A stretch of DNA of 64,000 nucleotides. It comes from Lysinibacillus fusiformis. GTDB lineage: Bacteria > Bacillota > Bacilli > Bacillales_A > Planococcaceae. Position numbers and translations under genes: made by a program. Of this stretch, positions 46,669-61,354 are shown piece by piece; positions within the stretch are counted from its first letter, which is position 1, and every line of letters starts with the position of its first letter. The stretch is taken from positions 2,542,001 to 2,606,000 of the forward strand of contig NZ_CP041696.1 in assembly GCF_007362955.1 (NCBI RefSeq), written 5' to 3'. A model generated the notes under the pieces. The model searched no databases. It saw nothing but the letters and a program-made list of their open reading frames with translations, and was not told the DNA's origin.

Positions 46669-47211
46669 GTGGTTGTACAGCAAATACAAATGCAATTGAC
46701 TCAGTTACTCAGTGAATTCGAAGAGCAGGTAACCTTACGACCGAATACTATTTTTGTCGTAGGTTGCTCTACGTCTGAAGTGATTGGTCAGAAAATTGGC
46801 ACAGCAGGCGCACTTGAAACCGCAGAGGCAATTTTTGAGCCATTACTGGCATTTGCAAAGAAGCATCAGCTGCATTTAGCGTTTCAAGGCTGTGAGCATA
46901 TTAACCGCGCTATCACTATGGAAGCAACAATAGCAGAGCAATTTGGCTATGAACCAGTAGCTGTTGTCCCTGTCCGTACAGCAGGTGGATCGATGTCAGC
47001 CTATGCGTATACACAATTTGTAAAGCCTGTTGTTGTAGAGACAGTGCTTGCGAATGCAGGCATTGACATTGGTCAAACACTAATTGGCATGCATTTAAAG
47101 GCAGTAGCTGTTCCTGTTCGTACAGCTGTCCGAACTGTGGGAGAAGCTGTTGTCACAATTGCAACAACACGTCCGAAGCTAATAGGCGGCGAGCGTGCTA
47201 TATATAATTAA
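46669..47211 (+). CDS. ywlG: DUF436 / TIGR01440 family protein YwlG
   Basis: A 180-residue protein of the DUF436 family, conserved between rpiB and glyA in bacilli. Recognisable segments: FVVGCSTSEVIGQKIGTAG, LAFQGCEHINRAITME and VPVRTAGGSMSAYAY. Function unknown; the Cys residues in VVGCS and QGCEH are conserved and could be catalytic. GTG 46669, 8 bp after AAGGGGC, gives the 180-residue family length; ATG 46636 would add 11 residues and falls in an inverted repeat. Confidence 0.87.
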   Translation: MVVQQIQMQLTQLLSEFEEQVTLRPNTIFVVGCSTSEVIGQKIGTAGALETAEAIFEPLLAFAKKHQLHLAFQGCEHINRAITMEATIAEQFGYEPVAVVPVRTAGGSMSAYAYTQFVKPVVVETVLANAGIDIGQTLIGMHLKAVAVPVRTAVRTVGEAVVTIATTRPKLIGGERAIYN

Positions 47212-47272
47212 GACTACTTCTTTTTTTAGAAGTACATTAAATAACCATTATACTTAGGAGGCTTTTTCAAAC

Positions 47273-48514
47273 ATGGCATTCGAAAATTTAGCAGTACAAG
47301 ACAAAGCAGTATTAGATGGGATTTTAGCAGAAAAAAAACGTCAACAAGCGAATATTGAGTTAATCGCATCAGAAAATTTTGTATCTGAAGCAGTAATGGA
47401 AGCACAAGGTTCTGTTCTTACAAATAAATATGCTGAAGGTTACCCTGGCAAACGTTACTATGGTGGCTGCGAACACGTAGATGTTGTGGAAGATATTGCA
47501 CGTGACCGTGTAAAAGAAATTTTCGGTGCAGAATATGCAAACGTACAACCTCACTCTGGTGCACAAGCAAATATGGCAGTATACCATACAATTTTAGAAC
47601 CAGGTGATACAGTTCTTGGTATGAACCTATCTCATGGCGGTCACTTAACTCATGGTTCACCAGTAAACTTCTCAGGTATTCTTTATAACTTCGTGGAATA
47701 CGGTGTAACAAAAGATACACAGGTTATCGACTATGAAGATGTACGTCAAAAAGCATTAGAACACAAACCAAAACTAATCGTTGCAGGTGCATCTGCTTAC
47801 CCACGTGAAATTGACTTCTCTAAATTCCGTGAAATTGCTGATGAAGTAGGCGCATATTTCATGGTAGATATGGCACATATTGCAGGGCTTGTAGCTGCGG
47901 GTGAGCATCAATCACCAGTACCGTATGCTGATTTTGTTACTTCTACAACACATAAAACATTACGTGGGCCACGTGGTGGTTTAATTCTTGCTTCTAAAGA
48001 ATGGGAACAAAAGTTAAATAAATCTGTTTTCCCTGGTATCCAAGGTGGTCCATTAATGCACGTAATCGCAGCAAAAGCTGTTGCATTCGGTGAAGCATTA
48101 CAGCCAGATTTCAAAGACTATGCTAAACAGATTAAAGCAAATGCGAAAGCTTTAGCAGAAGTGTTAATTGCAGAAGGTGTTGAAATCGTTTCTGGTGGGA
48201 CAGATAACCACTTATTACTTCTTAACGTAAAGTCTCTTGGCTTAACTGGTAAGGTAGCAGAGCACGCGCTAGATGCAGTAGGTATCACAACAAATAAAAA
48301 TACAATCCCTTACGATACAGAATCTCCATTCGTTACTTCTGGTATCCGTATTGGCACACCTGCGGTTACTTCTCGTGGCTTTAAAGAAGAAGACATGAAA
48401 GAAGTTGGTGCGATTATCGCTACAGTACTTAAAAACCCAGAAGATGAAGCAGTGCAAGCAGAAGCTAAAGACCGCGTAAAAGCTTTAACTGACAAACATC
48501 CATTATACGTATAA
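47273..48514 (+). CDS. glyA: serine hydroxymethyltransferase
   Basis: A 413-residue PLP enzyme converting serine and tetrahydrofolate to glycine and 5,10-methylene-THF. Lys228 in [13 protein letters not shown] forms the Schiff base; [13 protein letters not shown] and [13 protein letters not shown] are family landmarks. TTAGGAGGC precedes ATG 47273. Codon use is that of a highly expressed gene. A strong terminator follows. Confidence 0.97.
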   Translation: MAFENLAVQDKAVLDGILAEKKRQQANIELIASENFVSEAVMEAQGSVLTNKYAEGYPGKRYYGGCEHVDVVEDIARDRVKEIFGAEYANVQPHSGAQANMAVYHTILEPGDTVLGMNLSHGGHLTHGSPVNFSGILYNFVEYGVTKDTQVIDYEDVRQKALEHKPKLIVAGASAYPREIDFSKFREIADEVGAYFMVDMAHIAGLVAAGEHQSPVPYADFVTSTTHKTLRGPRGGLILASKEWEQKLNKSVFPGIQGGPLMHVIAAKAVAFGEALQPDFKDYAKQIKANAKALAEVLIAEGVEIVSGGTDNHLLLLNVKSLGLTGKVAEHALDAVGITTNKNTIPYDTESPFVTSGIRIGTPAVTSRGFKEEDMKEVGAIIATVLKNPEDEAVQAEAKDRVKALTDKHPLYV

Positions 48515-48530
48515 TTATCAATATCAATAA

Positions 48531-48580
48531 GGCTGTGCCTAAAGTGTATTATTTCACTTCGGGCACAGCCTCTCTTTTTT
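48531..48580 (+). terminator. terminator after glyA
   Basis: GGCTGTGCC pairs with GGGCACAGCC, AAGTG with CACTT inside; TCTCTTTTTT follows. Confidence 0.9.
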
Positions 48581-48728
48581 GAAAAACTGGTAAAACTATA
48601 AAGAATATAAATTTTTAAAGTAAAATAATCCTAATTTTGTTTTTTTTAACATAAAATAAATAAGATAGGATATATTTAAGTAGATGAAGGACAGATAATG
48701 ACCAGATAGAGAAGATTTTTTTATAAAA

Positions 48729-48758
48729 GTGACAAATTATTGAATTTTTATGTACAAT
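48729..48758 (+). promoter_or_regulatory. promoter of the EAL protein gene
   Basis: GTGACA (48729-48734), 18 bp, TACAAT (48753-48758), 45 bp before the start codon. The rest of 48581-48728 is AT-rich with nothing clear. Confidence 0.5.
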
Positions 48759-48802
48759 ATAATTGAGATGGTACTTAATGTGTTATAGACGGGAGGGGTT
48801 GG

Positions 48803-50962
48803 ATGATTGCTAAAGCGAGAGACTTACAAAACAATATTTTATTAAATACTATTCGTAAATTAGGTGATAACTCTAGAGAGAGTTACGTGATATTTGATGC
48901 GAAAAAGAATTATAGCATCATAGATTGGAATGATTGTTTTTGTAAACTTACGAACGCTACAAGTGCACAAATACTAAACAAAGATTATTTTTCATTGTTT
49001 CCTAGTGAAGTGCAAATGACAACAATTGAAATGATTAAGGAAAAAGTACATAACGGAGCAATGGTACAAGCGAAACTTCACCATAATTGCTTCGAAAAGC
49101 CACCTTTTTGGGCGGAAATACAGGCACTTCCTTTTCAAGATAATGAGGATGAAACATTATTTGTATTATTACTTGTAAAGGATGTTACGTATTACCATAC
49201 TGAGGATTTTTTTATCTGTCTTGAGAAAGCGATATATGAGGCAATTGAAAAGGACAATCCCTTTGATAAAAAAATGGGTATCGTCTGTAGGGCTATAAAT
49301 GAATTTTTTATGCCATATGTGAACAGCATGATACTTATAAGAACGGAAGCAAATCAATTTCGGGTCTTCACAGCTAATTGTAACAGTAGCGAATTATCTG
49401 AGATAAATGAGTACAATGAATTTTATCATAGGGCTATGCAGGAAGAAGCATTTATTTTAGCTGAAAATTTAGAAGAAATTGATCTTCCGCTAGCACATAA
49501 GAAGTTTGCCTATTCATTCAATAAGCGATCAGGCTGGTTCGTTCCAATTCGCAATCAACAACAACAAGTGATAGGCTTGTTTGCGATATTCCATAACCAC
49601 TATCCAAGTGATTGTGCATTCTTTGAGAATGTGTTTGGAAAAGTCGGATCACTTGTAGCATTAGCACATACTTATGCAAAAACGCAGAAAAAAATATGGG
49701 ATTTAGCCTATATGGATATCACGACTGGATTGCCCAATCGCCATAGCTTTGTAAATAGGGTAGAAAAAGAGAAAGAGCAGGGACAACGTGGCTTTATAAA
49801 AATCTTAAAGCCTAGTGAATTTCATCAAGTTGTAGAATTATATGGACGAGAAGCTGGGGACGAGCTATTAAGACAAATTGCCAAACGACTCAATGAAAAT
49901 AAAAATGAGCATAATGAATATATCGCTCGATTTACTAGCTCTAGTCTCATTATTTCGTATATGACTCCCTATGAAGATTTGACGAATTATGATCGACGTA
50001 TAAAAGAATTAATACGTCAGCCATTTACGATATGTGGTAAGCAAATATACATTACATTAAAAACGGGAATTGCTCCATTCGATAAGGATATTAAAATTGC
50101 TGACACCATTCGCTTTGCAGATAACGCTTTATCCTATGCGGTCAATAAGTCTGGAACTCATATGGAAGTATTTACAAAGGAACGAAATGATATTTTAGAG
50201 CAGCAAATGCAGGTTTTGAATCATTTATCGCATGCGCTCAAGAACAAAGAGATTTCTGTGAATCTACAACCAAAAGTAGATTTACGAACAGGGGAGATTC
50301 AGAGTATTGAAGCACTCGCTCGTTGGATTTCACCGACGCTTGGCTTTGTATCACCTGCTGCATTTATACCAGTTGCAGAGAATGCGGGAAAAGTGCGAGA
50401 AATTGATACGCAAATACTAGAACAGGTTCTTATGTGGCTAGCAGAACGGCAACGATTGGGGAAAAAAATGGTGAAGGTTGCTGTGAATATTTCACCTGAC
50501 CATTTTTACTACCCTCAGTTTGTGCAGGATATATTGCAGTTAGTCCAAAAATATACTATTGATCCAAGCTATATTATATTAGAAGTAACTGAAAATATTG
50601 GTTTGGTAGACTTCCAAACAGCGCTAGCTATTATTCAAGAACTAAAGGGTTATGGTTTTAATACGTCCGTAGATGACTTTGGAACAGGTTTTTCTTCACT
50701 GAGCTATCTGCAAAGACTGCCATTTACTGAATTAAAAATTGATCGAAGCTTTATTAATGATATTAATGATCCGGCTACACTCGCTATTGTACGTTCGATT
50801 ATTCAACTTGCTTTAAATTTAGGAATGACATCCGTAGCTGAGGGTATAGAAAACGAGGAACAGGTAGAAATATTACGTGCACTTGGTTGTACGGTGGGGC
50901 AAGGTTACTTCTATTATAAACCAATGCCGATTGAACAACTTGATGCCATATTAGATGTATAA
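48803..50962 (+). CDS. cyclic-di-GMP phosphodiesterase: PAS-GAF-degenerate GGDEF-EAL
   Basis: A 719-residue soluble protein. A PAS-like domain (about 15-135), a GAF-like domain (about 140-295), a GGDEF fold (about 300-455) and an EAL domain (about 465-715). The GGDEF active site is lost: R376-F-T-S-S-S-L stands where RxGGDEF should be, and LKPSEF replaces the usual LDLDxF. The EAL site is intact: E503-A-L in IEALARW, NISPDHF, EVTEN, SVDDFGTG, LKIDRSF, VAEGIE and QGY. It therefore should degrade c-di-GMP, with the GGDEF fold perhaps binding GTP as an activator. GGGAGGGG precedes ATG 48803. Ligand of PAS/GAF unknown. Confidence 0.92.
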   Translation: MIAKARDLQNNILLNTIRKLGDNSRESYVIFDAKKNYSIIDWNDCFCKLTNATSAQILNKDYFSLFPSEVQMTTIEMIKEKVHNGAMVQAKLHHNCFEKPPFWAEIQALPFQDNEDETLFVLLLVKDVTYYHTEDFFICLEKAIYEAIEKDNPFDKKMGIVCRAINEFFMPYVNSMILIRTEANQFRVFTANCNSSELSEINEYNEFYHRAMQEEAFILAENLEEIDLPLAHKKFAYSFNKRSGWFVPIRNQQQQVIGLFAIFHNHYPSDCAFFENVFGKVGSLVALAHTYAKTQKKIWDLAYMDITTGLPNRHSFVNRVEKEKEQGQRGFIKILKPSEFHQVVELYGREAGDELLRQIAKRLNENKNEHNEYIARFTSSSLIISYMTPYEDLTNYDRRIKELIRQPFTICGKQIYITLKTGIAPFDKDIKIADTIRFADNALSYAVNKSGTHMEVFTKERNDILEQQMQVLNHLSHALKNKEISVNLQPKVDLRTGEIQSIEALARWISPTLGFVSPAAFIPVAENAGKVREIDTQILEQVLMWLAERQRLGKKMVKVAVNISPDHFYYPQFVQDILQLVQKYTIDPSYIILEVTENIGLVDFQTALAIIQELKGYGFNTSVDDFGTGFSSLSYLQRLPFTELKIDRSFINDINDPATLAIVRSIIQLALNLGMTSVAEGIENEEQVEILRALGCTVGQGYFYYKPMPIEQLDAILDV

Positions 50963-50995
50963 ATCGCTCTTACATGTAGCAAACACTCTAGAAAA

Positions 50996-51036
50996 GGGGA
51001 CGTCTTGAATTTAATTTTGAGACGCCTCCTTTTTTC
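50996..51036 (+). terminator. terminator after the EAL gene
   Basis: AGGGGACGTCT and AGACGCCTCCT pair with one or two mismatches, followed by TTTTTC. It overlaps the -35 of the upp promoter. Confidence 0.75.
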
Positions 51037-51045
51037 TGTTATAAT
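51017..51045 (+). promoter_or_regulatory. upp promoter
   Basis: TTGAGA (51017-51022), 17 bp, TATAAT (51040-51045). The -35 lies in the loop/right arm of the preceding terminator. Confidence 0.7.
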
Positions 51046-51051
51046 AGTTGA

Positions 51052-51230
51052 GATAAAATGAAACTTTAATCGATGGTGTATTCCAGCGGTTATCAGTTGA
51101 ATAATTCGGGTACTTCCGGATGCTTAATCCCCACTGAAATAATCTTTATTTGTCTTCATTTTGAGGTGGTGTCTTAGCACCTGTTAGTACGAGATAAAAA
51201 TGAAATCCGAACGGTTAGGAGAGAACCACT
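51052..51230 (+). other. structured upp leader
   Basis: The ~180-nt leader can form a stem TTCATTTT (51157) with AAAAATGAA (51197) enclosing AGGTG/CACCT. No match to a PyrR site or a purine riboswitch core was seen. Function unknown. Confidence 0.35.
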
Positions 51231-51860
51231 TTGAGCAAAGTATACGTATTTGATCATCCACTAATCCAACATAAGTTAACTTATATTCGTGATAAGAAAA
51301 CAGGAACAAAAGAATTCCGTGAACTAGTAGACGAGGTCGCAACATTAATGGCATTTGAAATCACACGTGATATGCCAATAGAAGAGATTGAAATTGAGAC
51401 ACCGGTAACAGTTGCAAAAACAAAAGTTCTTTCTGGTAAAAAAATTGCTATCGTACCGATTTTACGTGCAGGTATCGGTATGGTAGACGGCGTTTTAAAG
51501 CTAATTCCAGCAGCAAAAGTTGGTCATATCGGTCTTTATCGTGACCCAGCAACATTAAAACCTGTTGAGTATTATGCAAAACTGCCAGCAGACGTAGAAG
51601 AACGTGATTTCATCATTGTAGACCCAATGCTTGCAACAGGTGGTTCAGCAGTAGAGGCGATCAACTCACTGAAAAAACGTGGTGCGAAAAGCATTAAATT
51701 TATGTGTTTAATTGCTGCGCCAGAGGGTGTAAAAGTAATTCAAGAAGAGCATCCGGATGTAGACATCTATATTGCTGCACTTGATGAAAAGTTGGATGAC
51801 CATGGTTATATTGTGCCTGGCTTAGGTGATGCAGGAGACCGTCTATTCGGTACAAAGTAA
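51231..51860 (+). CDS. upp: uracil phosphoribosyltransferase
   Basis: A 209-residue enzyme making UMP from uracil and PRPP. N-terminal [18 protein letters not shown] is nearly that of B. subtilis Upp; the PRPP loop is [15 protein letters not shown] and the uracil-binding end is [18 protein letters not shown]. The start is TTG 51231 after TAGGAGAG. Length normal. Neighbours glyA and the atp operon match bacilli; the EAL gene between glyA and upp is extra. Confidence 0.97.
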   Translation: MSKVYVFDHPLIQHKLTYIRDKKTGTKEFRELVDEVATLMAFEITRDMPIEEIEIETPVTVAKTKVLSGKKIAIVPILRAGIGMVDGVLKLIPAAKVGHIGLYRDPATLKPVEYYAKLPADVEERDFIIVDPMLATGGSAVEAINSLKKRGAKSIKFMCLIAAPEGVKVIQEEHPDVDIYIAALDEKLDDHGYIVPGLGDAGDRLFGTK

Positions 51861-51919
51861 GAAGTGATTCGTAAACGAACAGCTATGTTTGACTTGTAAA
51901 GCAACTTTATAACTCTTAA

Positions 51920-51948
51920 AAGCGTCCTTCTTTATTGAAGGACGTTTC
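51920..51948 (+). terminator. terminator after upp
   Basis: CGTCCTTC and GAAGGACG around a TTTATT loop, followed by TTTC. Confidence 0.75.
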
Positions 51949-51962
51949 ATAGTATATCTAGG

Positions 51963-51997
51963 CAATTACGTCACCAACGGAGAAATAGTCGTAATTG
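51963..51997. repeat. CAATTACG/CGTAATTG palindrome upstream of mnaA
   Basis: CAATTACG (51963-51970) and CGTAATTG (51990-51997), the same arms as at 39339 but with a longer loop. Confidence 0.45.
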
Positions 51998-52040
51998 AAC
52001 TTTTTATACAATATAACAAAGGACGGTGCAAATCGTTTTG

Positions 52041-53159
52041 ATGAAAAAATGGAAAGTGATGACAATATTCGGTACGAGACCAGAGGCGATTAAAATGGCT
52101 CCTCTTGTATTAGAATTACAAAAACATCCTGAGCAAGTAGAATCGATTGTGACAGTAACGGCACAACATCGCCAAATGCTCGATCAAGTATTGGAAACAT
52201 TTAAAATTACACCAGACTATGATTTAAATATTATGAAGGATCGTCAAACGTTAATTGACGTGACAACTAACGCTTTGCAAGGCTTAGACAAAGTCATGAA
52301 GGAAGCAAAGCCAGATATTGTTTTAGTACATGGTGATACCGCAACAACTTTTATTGCGAGTTTAGCTGCGTTTTATAACCAAATTGCAATTGGACATGTG
52401 GAAGCGGGTCTTCGTACATGGAATAAATATTCACCTTACCCCGAAGAGATGAACCGTCAGTTAACGGGCGTTATGGCTGATCTTCACTTCGCGCCAACGG
52501 AAGTATCGAAGAAAAATCTTTTAGATGAAAACAAAAATCAAGACACTATTTTTGTGACAGGTAACACTGCTATTGATGCATTAGCAACGACAGTTAGTGA
52601 GAACTATACGCATCCAGTATTAGACAAAATAGGTAATGATCGAATGATTTTACTGACAGCTCATCGACGCGAAAATTTAGGTGAGCCAATGCGCCATATG
52701 TTCCGAGCGATTACGCGCATTTTATCAGAGCATGAGGATGTACAAGTTGTCTATCCTGTGCATATGAATCCAGCTGTTCGAGAAATTGCTAATGAAATTT
52801 TAGGAAATAATGAGCGCGTGCATTTAATTGAACCGCTCGAAGTATTTGATTTCCATAACTTTGCAGCAAACTCGTACATGATTCTAACTGATTCGGGTGG
52901 CGTTCAAGAGGAAGCACCTTCACTAGGGAAGCCGGTGCTTGTCCTACGTGATACGACGGAGCGTCCAGAAGGCATTGCGGCAGGCACTTTAAAGCTAGCA
53001 GGAACTGAAGAGGAAACAATTTATTCGCTAGCAAAACAATTATTAGAAGATACAAATGCATATGAAGTAATGGCAAAAGCATCGAATCCTTATGGAGATG
53101 GACATGCTTCAGAACGTATAGTAAAGGCACTCTTAGAATTTTTGCATAAAAGCAAATAA
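52041..53159 (+). CDS. mnaA: UDP-N-acetylglucosamine 2-epimerase (non-hydrolysing)
   Basis: A 372-residue epimerase interconverting UDP-GlcNAc and UDP-ManNAc, the precursor for wall teichoic acid linkage units. FGTRPEAIKMAPLVLEL, GHVEAGLRTWNKYSPYPEEMNR, TAHRRENLGEP and DSGGVQEEAPSLGKPVLVLR are signatures of the family. ATG 52041 gives the same N-terminus as B. subtilis MnaA; the SD AAAGGACGG is 14 bp upstream, so TTG 52038 is also possible. Two MurA genes in the window use the same UDP-GlcNAc pool. Confidence 0.95.
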   Translation: MKKWKVMTIFGTRPEAIKMAPLVLELQKHPEQVESIVTVTAQHRQMLDQVLETFKITPDYDLNIMKDRQTLIDVTTNALQGLDKVMKEAKPDIVLVHGDTATTFIASLAAFYNQIAIGHVEAGLRTWNKYSPYPEEMNRQLTGVMADLHFAPTEVSKKNLLDENKNQDTIFVTGNTAIDALATTVSENYTHPVLDKIGNDRMILLTAHRRENLGEPMRHMFRAITRILSEHEDVQVVYPVHMNPAVREIANEILGNNERVHLIEPLEVFDFHNFAANSYMILTDSGGVQEEAPSLGKPVLVLRDTTERPEGIAAGTLKLAGTEEETIYSLAKQLLEDTNAYEVMAKASNPYGDGHASERIVKALLEFLHKSK

Positions 53160-53210
53160 TATACTATTTTCAAAATAAAAAATAAGTCAAATGTACCTAT
53201 TTTGACTATG

Positions 53211-53253
53211 AAGCTAATTTACGAGCATATTTATGTCGTAAATTAGCTTTTTT
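53211..53253 (+). terminator. terminator after mnaA
   Basis: AAGCTAATTTACGA and TCGTAAATTAGCTT are exact complements followed by TTTT. Confidence 0.93.
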
Positions 53254-53262
53254 ATGCATAAA

Positions 53263-53322
53263 TGTGAAAATTATTTCACAGTATATGATATTTCATACAC
53301 AAATTTGTCAACAATTTGACAA
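53263..53322. promoter_or_regulatory. two 18-bp palindromes upstream of the atp promoter
   Basis: TGTGAAA-N4-TTTCACA (53263-53280) and TTGTCAA-N4-TTGACAA (53305-53322). Centres are 42 bp apart, four helical turns. The second differs from the Rex consensus TTGTGAA-N4-TTCACAA by one base per arm. They end 36 bp before the -35 of the atp promoter. Binding protein unknown. Confidence 0.5.
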
Positions 53323-53358
53323 GAGTATAGAGGCTGTGAAGTTTTTCTCCTTTACTAA

Positions 53359-53387
53359 TTGACTTCAAATATCACCTATTGTATGCT
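53359..53387 (+). promoter_or_regulatory. atp operon promoter
   Basis: TTGACT (53359-53364), 17 bp, TATGCT (53382-53387). It gives a leader of about 300 nt before atpI. Confidence 0.6.
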
Positions 53388-53535
53388 TACAAAGGGTAAG
53401 AATGATAAGGGTTTCTAATCGTTAATAGACGTTGAAACACTTGTTATATCAAGTTTCTACTAAATTGACAGTTAAAATAAACGCTGTCGATTTGCAACGT
53501 TTTGTGCGTTTCGGTTTAACACCGAGTCAGTAAGG

Positions 53536-53630
53536 GGTGTAAGGCATTATTAGGGATTTACACCTGTAATTTCATGATAACGCTCCCATTACTATTCCGC
53601 TGTGAGTAGTGTTTTTCACTGCTCTTTTCT
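53536..53630 (+). other. hairpins in the atp leader, one attenuator-like
   Basis: GGTGTAA (53536-53542) pairs with TTACACC (53558-53564). GAGTAGTG (53604-53611) pairs with CACTGCTC (53617-53624) and TTTTCT follows, which resembles a weak terminator 66 bp before atpI. Confidence 0.45.
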
Positions 53631-53696
53631 GATTTCACAAAGTGGTCAGCAAACGCTTTCTTTACTCGAAAAAATGATTCAGGAGACTACAAACCA

Positions 53697-54068
53697 ATGC
53701 TAGATTTGCATCACATTTTTGCTGTGCAGAAGAGAGCGTTATTTTTTTTGCTCGCACTTTGCGCATTAGGCTGGGGCTTGACGTCCTATCAATCTGTTTT
53801 TGCGGGCATCGCAATCGGTGCATTTTTTGGTACGTATAATTTTTGGATTTTAGTTCGCCGTATGGAGAAGTTTGATCGTTCCATTAGTGAAGGGAAGAAA
53901 ATAGGCTCGCTTGGTTCAGCACTTCGCTTCGGGTCAGGTGTGGCGGCAGTCGCAATAGCCATTTCGTTGCCAAACTATTTTCACTTAATTAGCACGGTCA
54001 TAGGGCTAATGATTCCGTACGTTTTTCTCTTTGTCGAGAGAATTGTATCTCATGTAAGGAACCACTAA
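53697..54068 (+). CDS. atpI: ATP synthase protein I
   Basis: A 123-residue membrane protein with four helices, the first gene of the operon. AtpI assists c-ring assembly and possibly Mg2+ handling in bacilli. Low conservation is usual; hydrophobic pattern, size and position directly before atpB identify it. AGGAG is 11 bp before ATG 53697. Confidence 0.85.
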   Translation: MLDLHHIFAVQKRALFFLLALCALGWGLTSYQSVFAGIAIGAFFGTYNFWILVRRMEKFDRSISEGKKIGSLGSALRFGSGVAAVAIAISLPNYFHLISTVIGLMIPYVFLFVERIVSHVRNH

Positions 54069-54093
54069 TGTGCTTTATTAGAAAGAGAGGTGA

Positions 54094-54816
<723 letters not shown>

Positions 54817-54828
54817 TATAAAGCATAA

Positions 54829-55092
<264 letters not shown>

Positions 55093-55265
55093 TTCAGTTG
55101 TCTACTGAATTTTAGTAGTGGCGAAGCAGGATTCACCAGATGAAACTTCGCCCTTCATTTTGGAACTGATTAAAGCTATGTGCAAATATAGCTTTTTAAA
55201 ATAGGTAAGTTTTCGAAACAAATTATTATGTTGAAGTCAAAGCTCTTGAAGGGAGTGAAACAATC

Positions 55266-55784
55266 GTGTTTTTAGATAATCTTGTACTAGGTGCAGGCGC
55301 TGGTTTTAACGGCGGTGACATCATTGCAACATTTGTGATTTTCATAGTATTAATGCTTCTACTTAAAAAGTTCGCTTGGGGTCCACTTATGGGCATCATG
55401 CAACAACGTGAAGAATTAGTAGCTAGTGAGATTGAAGCAGCTGAAAAAGCGCGCAAAGATTCGCATAAATTTTTAGAAGAACAAAAGAGCCTTCTTAAAG
55501 AAGCTCGCACAGAAGCACAATCGATTGTTGAGGGCGCTAAGAAGCAAGGCGAAATGCAAAAAGAAGATATTCTTACTGCAGCTCGCAATGAAGCTAACCG
55601 CTTAAAAGAATCGGCTTTACGTGAAATTGAGTCTGAAAAAGAAAAAGCTATCGCAGCTGTACGTGATGAAGTCGTTTCATTATCTGTACTTGCAGCATCG
55701 AAAGTCCTTAGCAAAGAGATTTCTGAGGCAGACAACCGTGCTCTTATTGAAGAGACGATTGCGAAGGCAGGGGAAGCTCAATGA
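55266..55784 (+). CDS. atpF: F1Fo ATP synthase subunit b
   Basis: A 172-residue stalk subunit: one membrane helix at about residues 16-36, then a long charged coiled coil rich in Glu, Lys and Ala that dimerises and holds F1. GTG 55266 follows GAAGGGAGTG. The end overlaps atpH by 4 bp (ATGA). Confidence 0.95.
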   Translation: MFLDNLVLGAGAGFNGGDIIATFVIFIVLMLLLKKFAWGPLMGIMQQREELVASEIEAAEKARKDSHKFLEEQKSLLKEARTEAQSIVEGAKKQGEMQKEDILTAARNEANRLKESALREIESEKEKAIAAVRDEVVSLSVLAASKVLSKEISEADNRALIEETIAKAGEAQ

Positions 55785-56317
55785 GTAATTCAACTGTAGC
55801 AAAACGTTATGCTCAAGCGCTTTTTGAATTAGCACAGCAAAAGAATATTCTTGCAGAAGTTGGTTCAGACTTAAGCGAGCTAACAAAAGTCGTAAAAGAA
55901 TCTCCAGATTTCTTAACGCTTTTAAGCGCACCTAAGTTCTCTATCGAACGTAAGAAACAATTGGTAGCTACTATCTTTGCAGGTGCAACACCTGAATTTT
56001 TACACACAATTCAACTTCTTGTTGAGAAAAAACGTGTAAACGAAGTAACACTAATTGCAGACGCATATGCTGAACTTGCTGCACAAGCACAAGGTTCTGC
56101 AGACGCAACTGTATTCTCAACTCGTGCACTTTCTGCAGAAGAAAGCGCTAAAATTTCTGCAACGTTTGCAAAACTTGTTGGAAAACAATCATTAAACATT
56201 ACAAACGAAATCGATCCATCATTATTAGGTGGTATTCGTGTTCAAATCGGTAACCATATTTATGATAGCTCAGTAGTGAACAAGCTTGAGCGTCTAAAAC
56301 GTGAATTAATCGGTTAA
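55781..56317 (+). CDS. atpH: F1Fo ATP synthase subunit delta
   Basis: A 178-residue helical subunit joining the b stalk to F1. N-terminal [15 protein letters not shown] and C-terminal [21 protein letters not shown] are family landmarks. Starts inside the atpF stop, so translation is coupled. Confidence 0.95.
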   Translation: MSNSTVAKRYAQALFELAQQKNILAEVGSDLSELTKVVKESPDFLTLLSAPKFSIERKKQLVATIFAGATPEFLHTIQLLVEKKRVNEVTLIADAYAELAAQAQGSADATVFSTRALSAEESAKISATFAKLVGKQSLNITNEIDPSLLGGIRVQIGNHIYDSSVVNKLERLKRELIG

Positions 56318-56333
56318 TAATTTAGAAATGTGA

Positions 56334-57854
<1,521 letters not shown>

Positions 57855-57877
57855 GCTCGAGATAGTCACTTGACTAA

Positions 57878-60224
<2,347 letters not shown>

Positions 60225-60230
60225 TACTAG

Positions 60231-60656
<426 letters not shown>

Positions 60657-60667
60657 TTCAATTTTTA

Positions 60668-60697
60668 ACGGGCAGATTCAATTTCTGCCCGTTTTTT
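60668..60697 (+). terminator. terminator of the atp operon
   Basis: ACGGGCAGA and TCTGCCCGT around a short loop, followed by TTTTT. Confidence 0.93.
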
Positions 60698-60713
60698 AAA
60701 TGGAGGAATCAAT

Positions 60714-60953
60714 GTGGAAATTTATGAAGCAGTAGGGCAAGAGGCTTTAATGGGTATTGTATCTCATCTATTTTTTATTGCTATCACGTTTTACGCTTTG
60801 CAAGCCTTCATGTTAGATAAGCTGTTTAAGAAAAATAAAGTATTTCAAATACAGTTAATTTATATATTGTTGAGTATTGCAATTGGCACGGCCGTATCTA
60901 ATTTCTTTTTACAAATTTCAAGCTGGTCTGGAAAACTGCCGTACTTATTTTAA
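60714..60953 (+). CDS. ywzB: DUF1146 membrane protein YwzB
   Basis: A 79-residue protein with two membrane helices (about 12-32 and 45-66), the second followed by SNFFLQISSWSGKLPYLF. Members of DUF1146 lie between atpC and murA in bacilli. Function unknown. GGAGG precedes GTG 60714 by 7 bp. Confidence 0.85.
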   Translation: MEIYEAVGQEALMGIVSHLFFIAITFYALQAFMLDKLFKKNKVFQIQLIYILLSIAIGTAVSNFFLQISSWSGKLPYLF

Positions 60954-61003
60954 TTCTATGATGTATAAGTGCTCAACTATATTTTTGTGGGGTAATTTTA
61001 TAC

Positions 61004-61059
61004 GTACATATTTCAAAGGGCTCCATAAGATGTTTTATGAGGTCCTTTGAAATATGTAC
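61004..61059. other. 16-bp perfect inverted repeat between ywzB and murA1
   Basis: GTACATATTTCAAAGG (61004-61019) and CCTTTGAAATATGTAC (61044-61059), with CATAAGA/TTTATG inside the loop. No T tract follows. The remaining spacer 61060-61354 is AT-rich with no gene seen. Confidence 0.6.
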
Positions 61060-61354
61060 TGCGTGTTTCAATAAATTTAGACAAATATTGTTTTTTGTTC
61101 ACAAAACTATGGGTATGTATTAGAAATTGAGGCAGTTGTTCCGTATTATTGGTCATTCACAAAAAAAAAAATAATGCGTACAATAAATAAATAACAAAAT
61201 ATCAACAAATGCCTTAAAATAGTGATTTTGATGCTTGAACGAGCGTGCGAAAAGTTGTACTATAGAGTTGTTTGTTTACTGATTATGACATTATACATCT
61301 TTTTTTAAAATAAATATTCGATAGGTTAAGAGATTGAATTCGGAGGGACGTAGG

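Noticed and set aside
51052..51230. PyrR-binding attenuator or purine riboswitch at upp
   Set aside because: The conserved PyrR loop and the purine-aptamer core could not be found.
53263..53280. True Rex or Fnr site
   Set aside because: Arms fit, but spacing is TGTGAA-N6-TTCACA (Rex needs N4) and TGTGA-N8-TCACA (Fnr needs N6); kept only as an unnamed palindrome.
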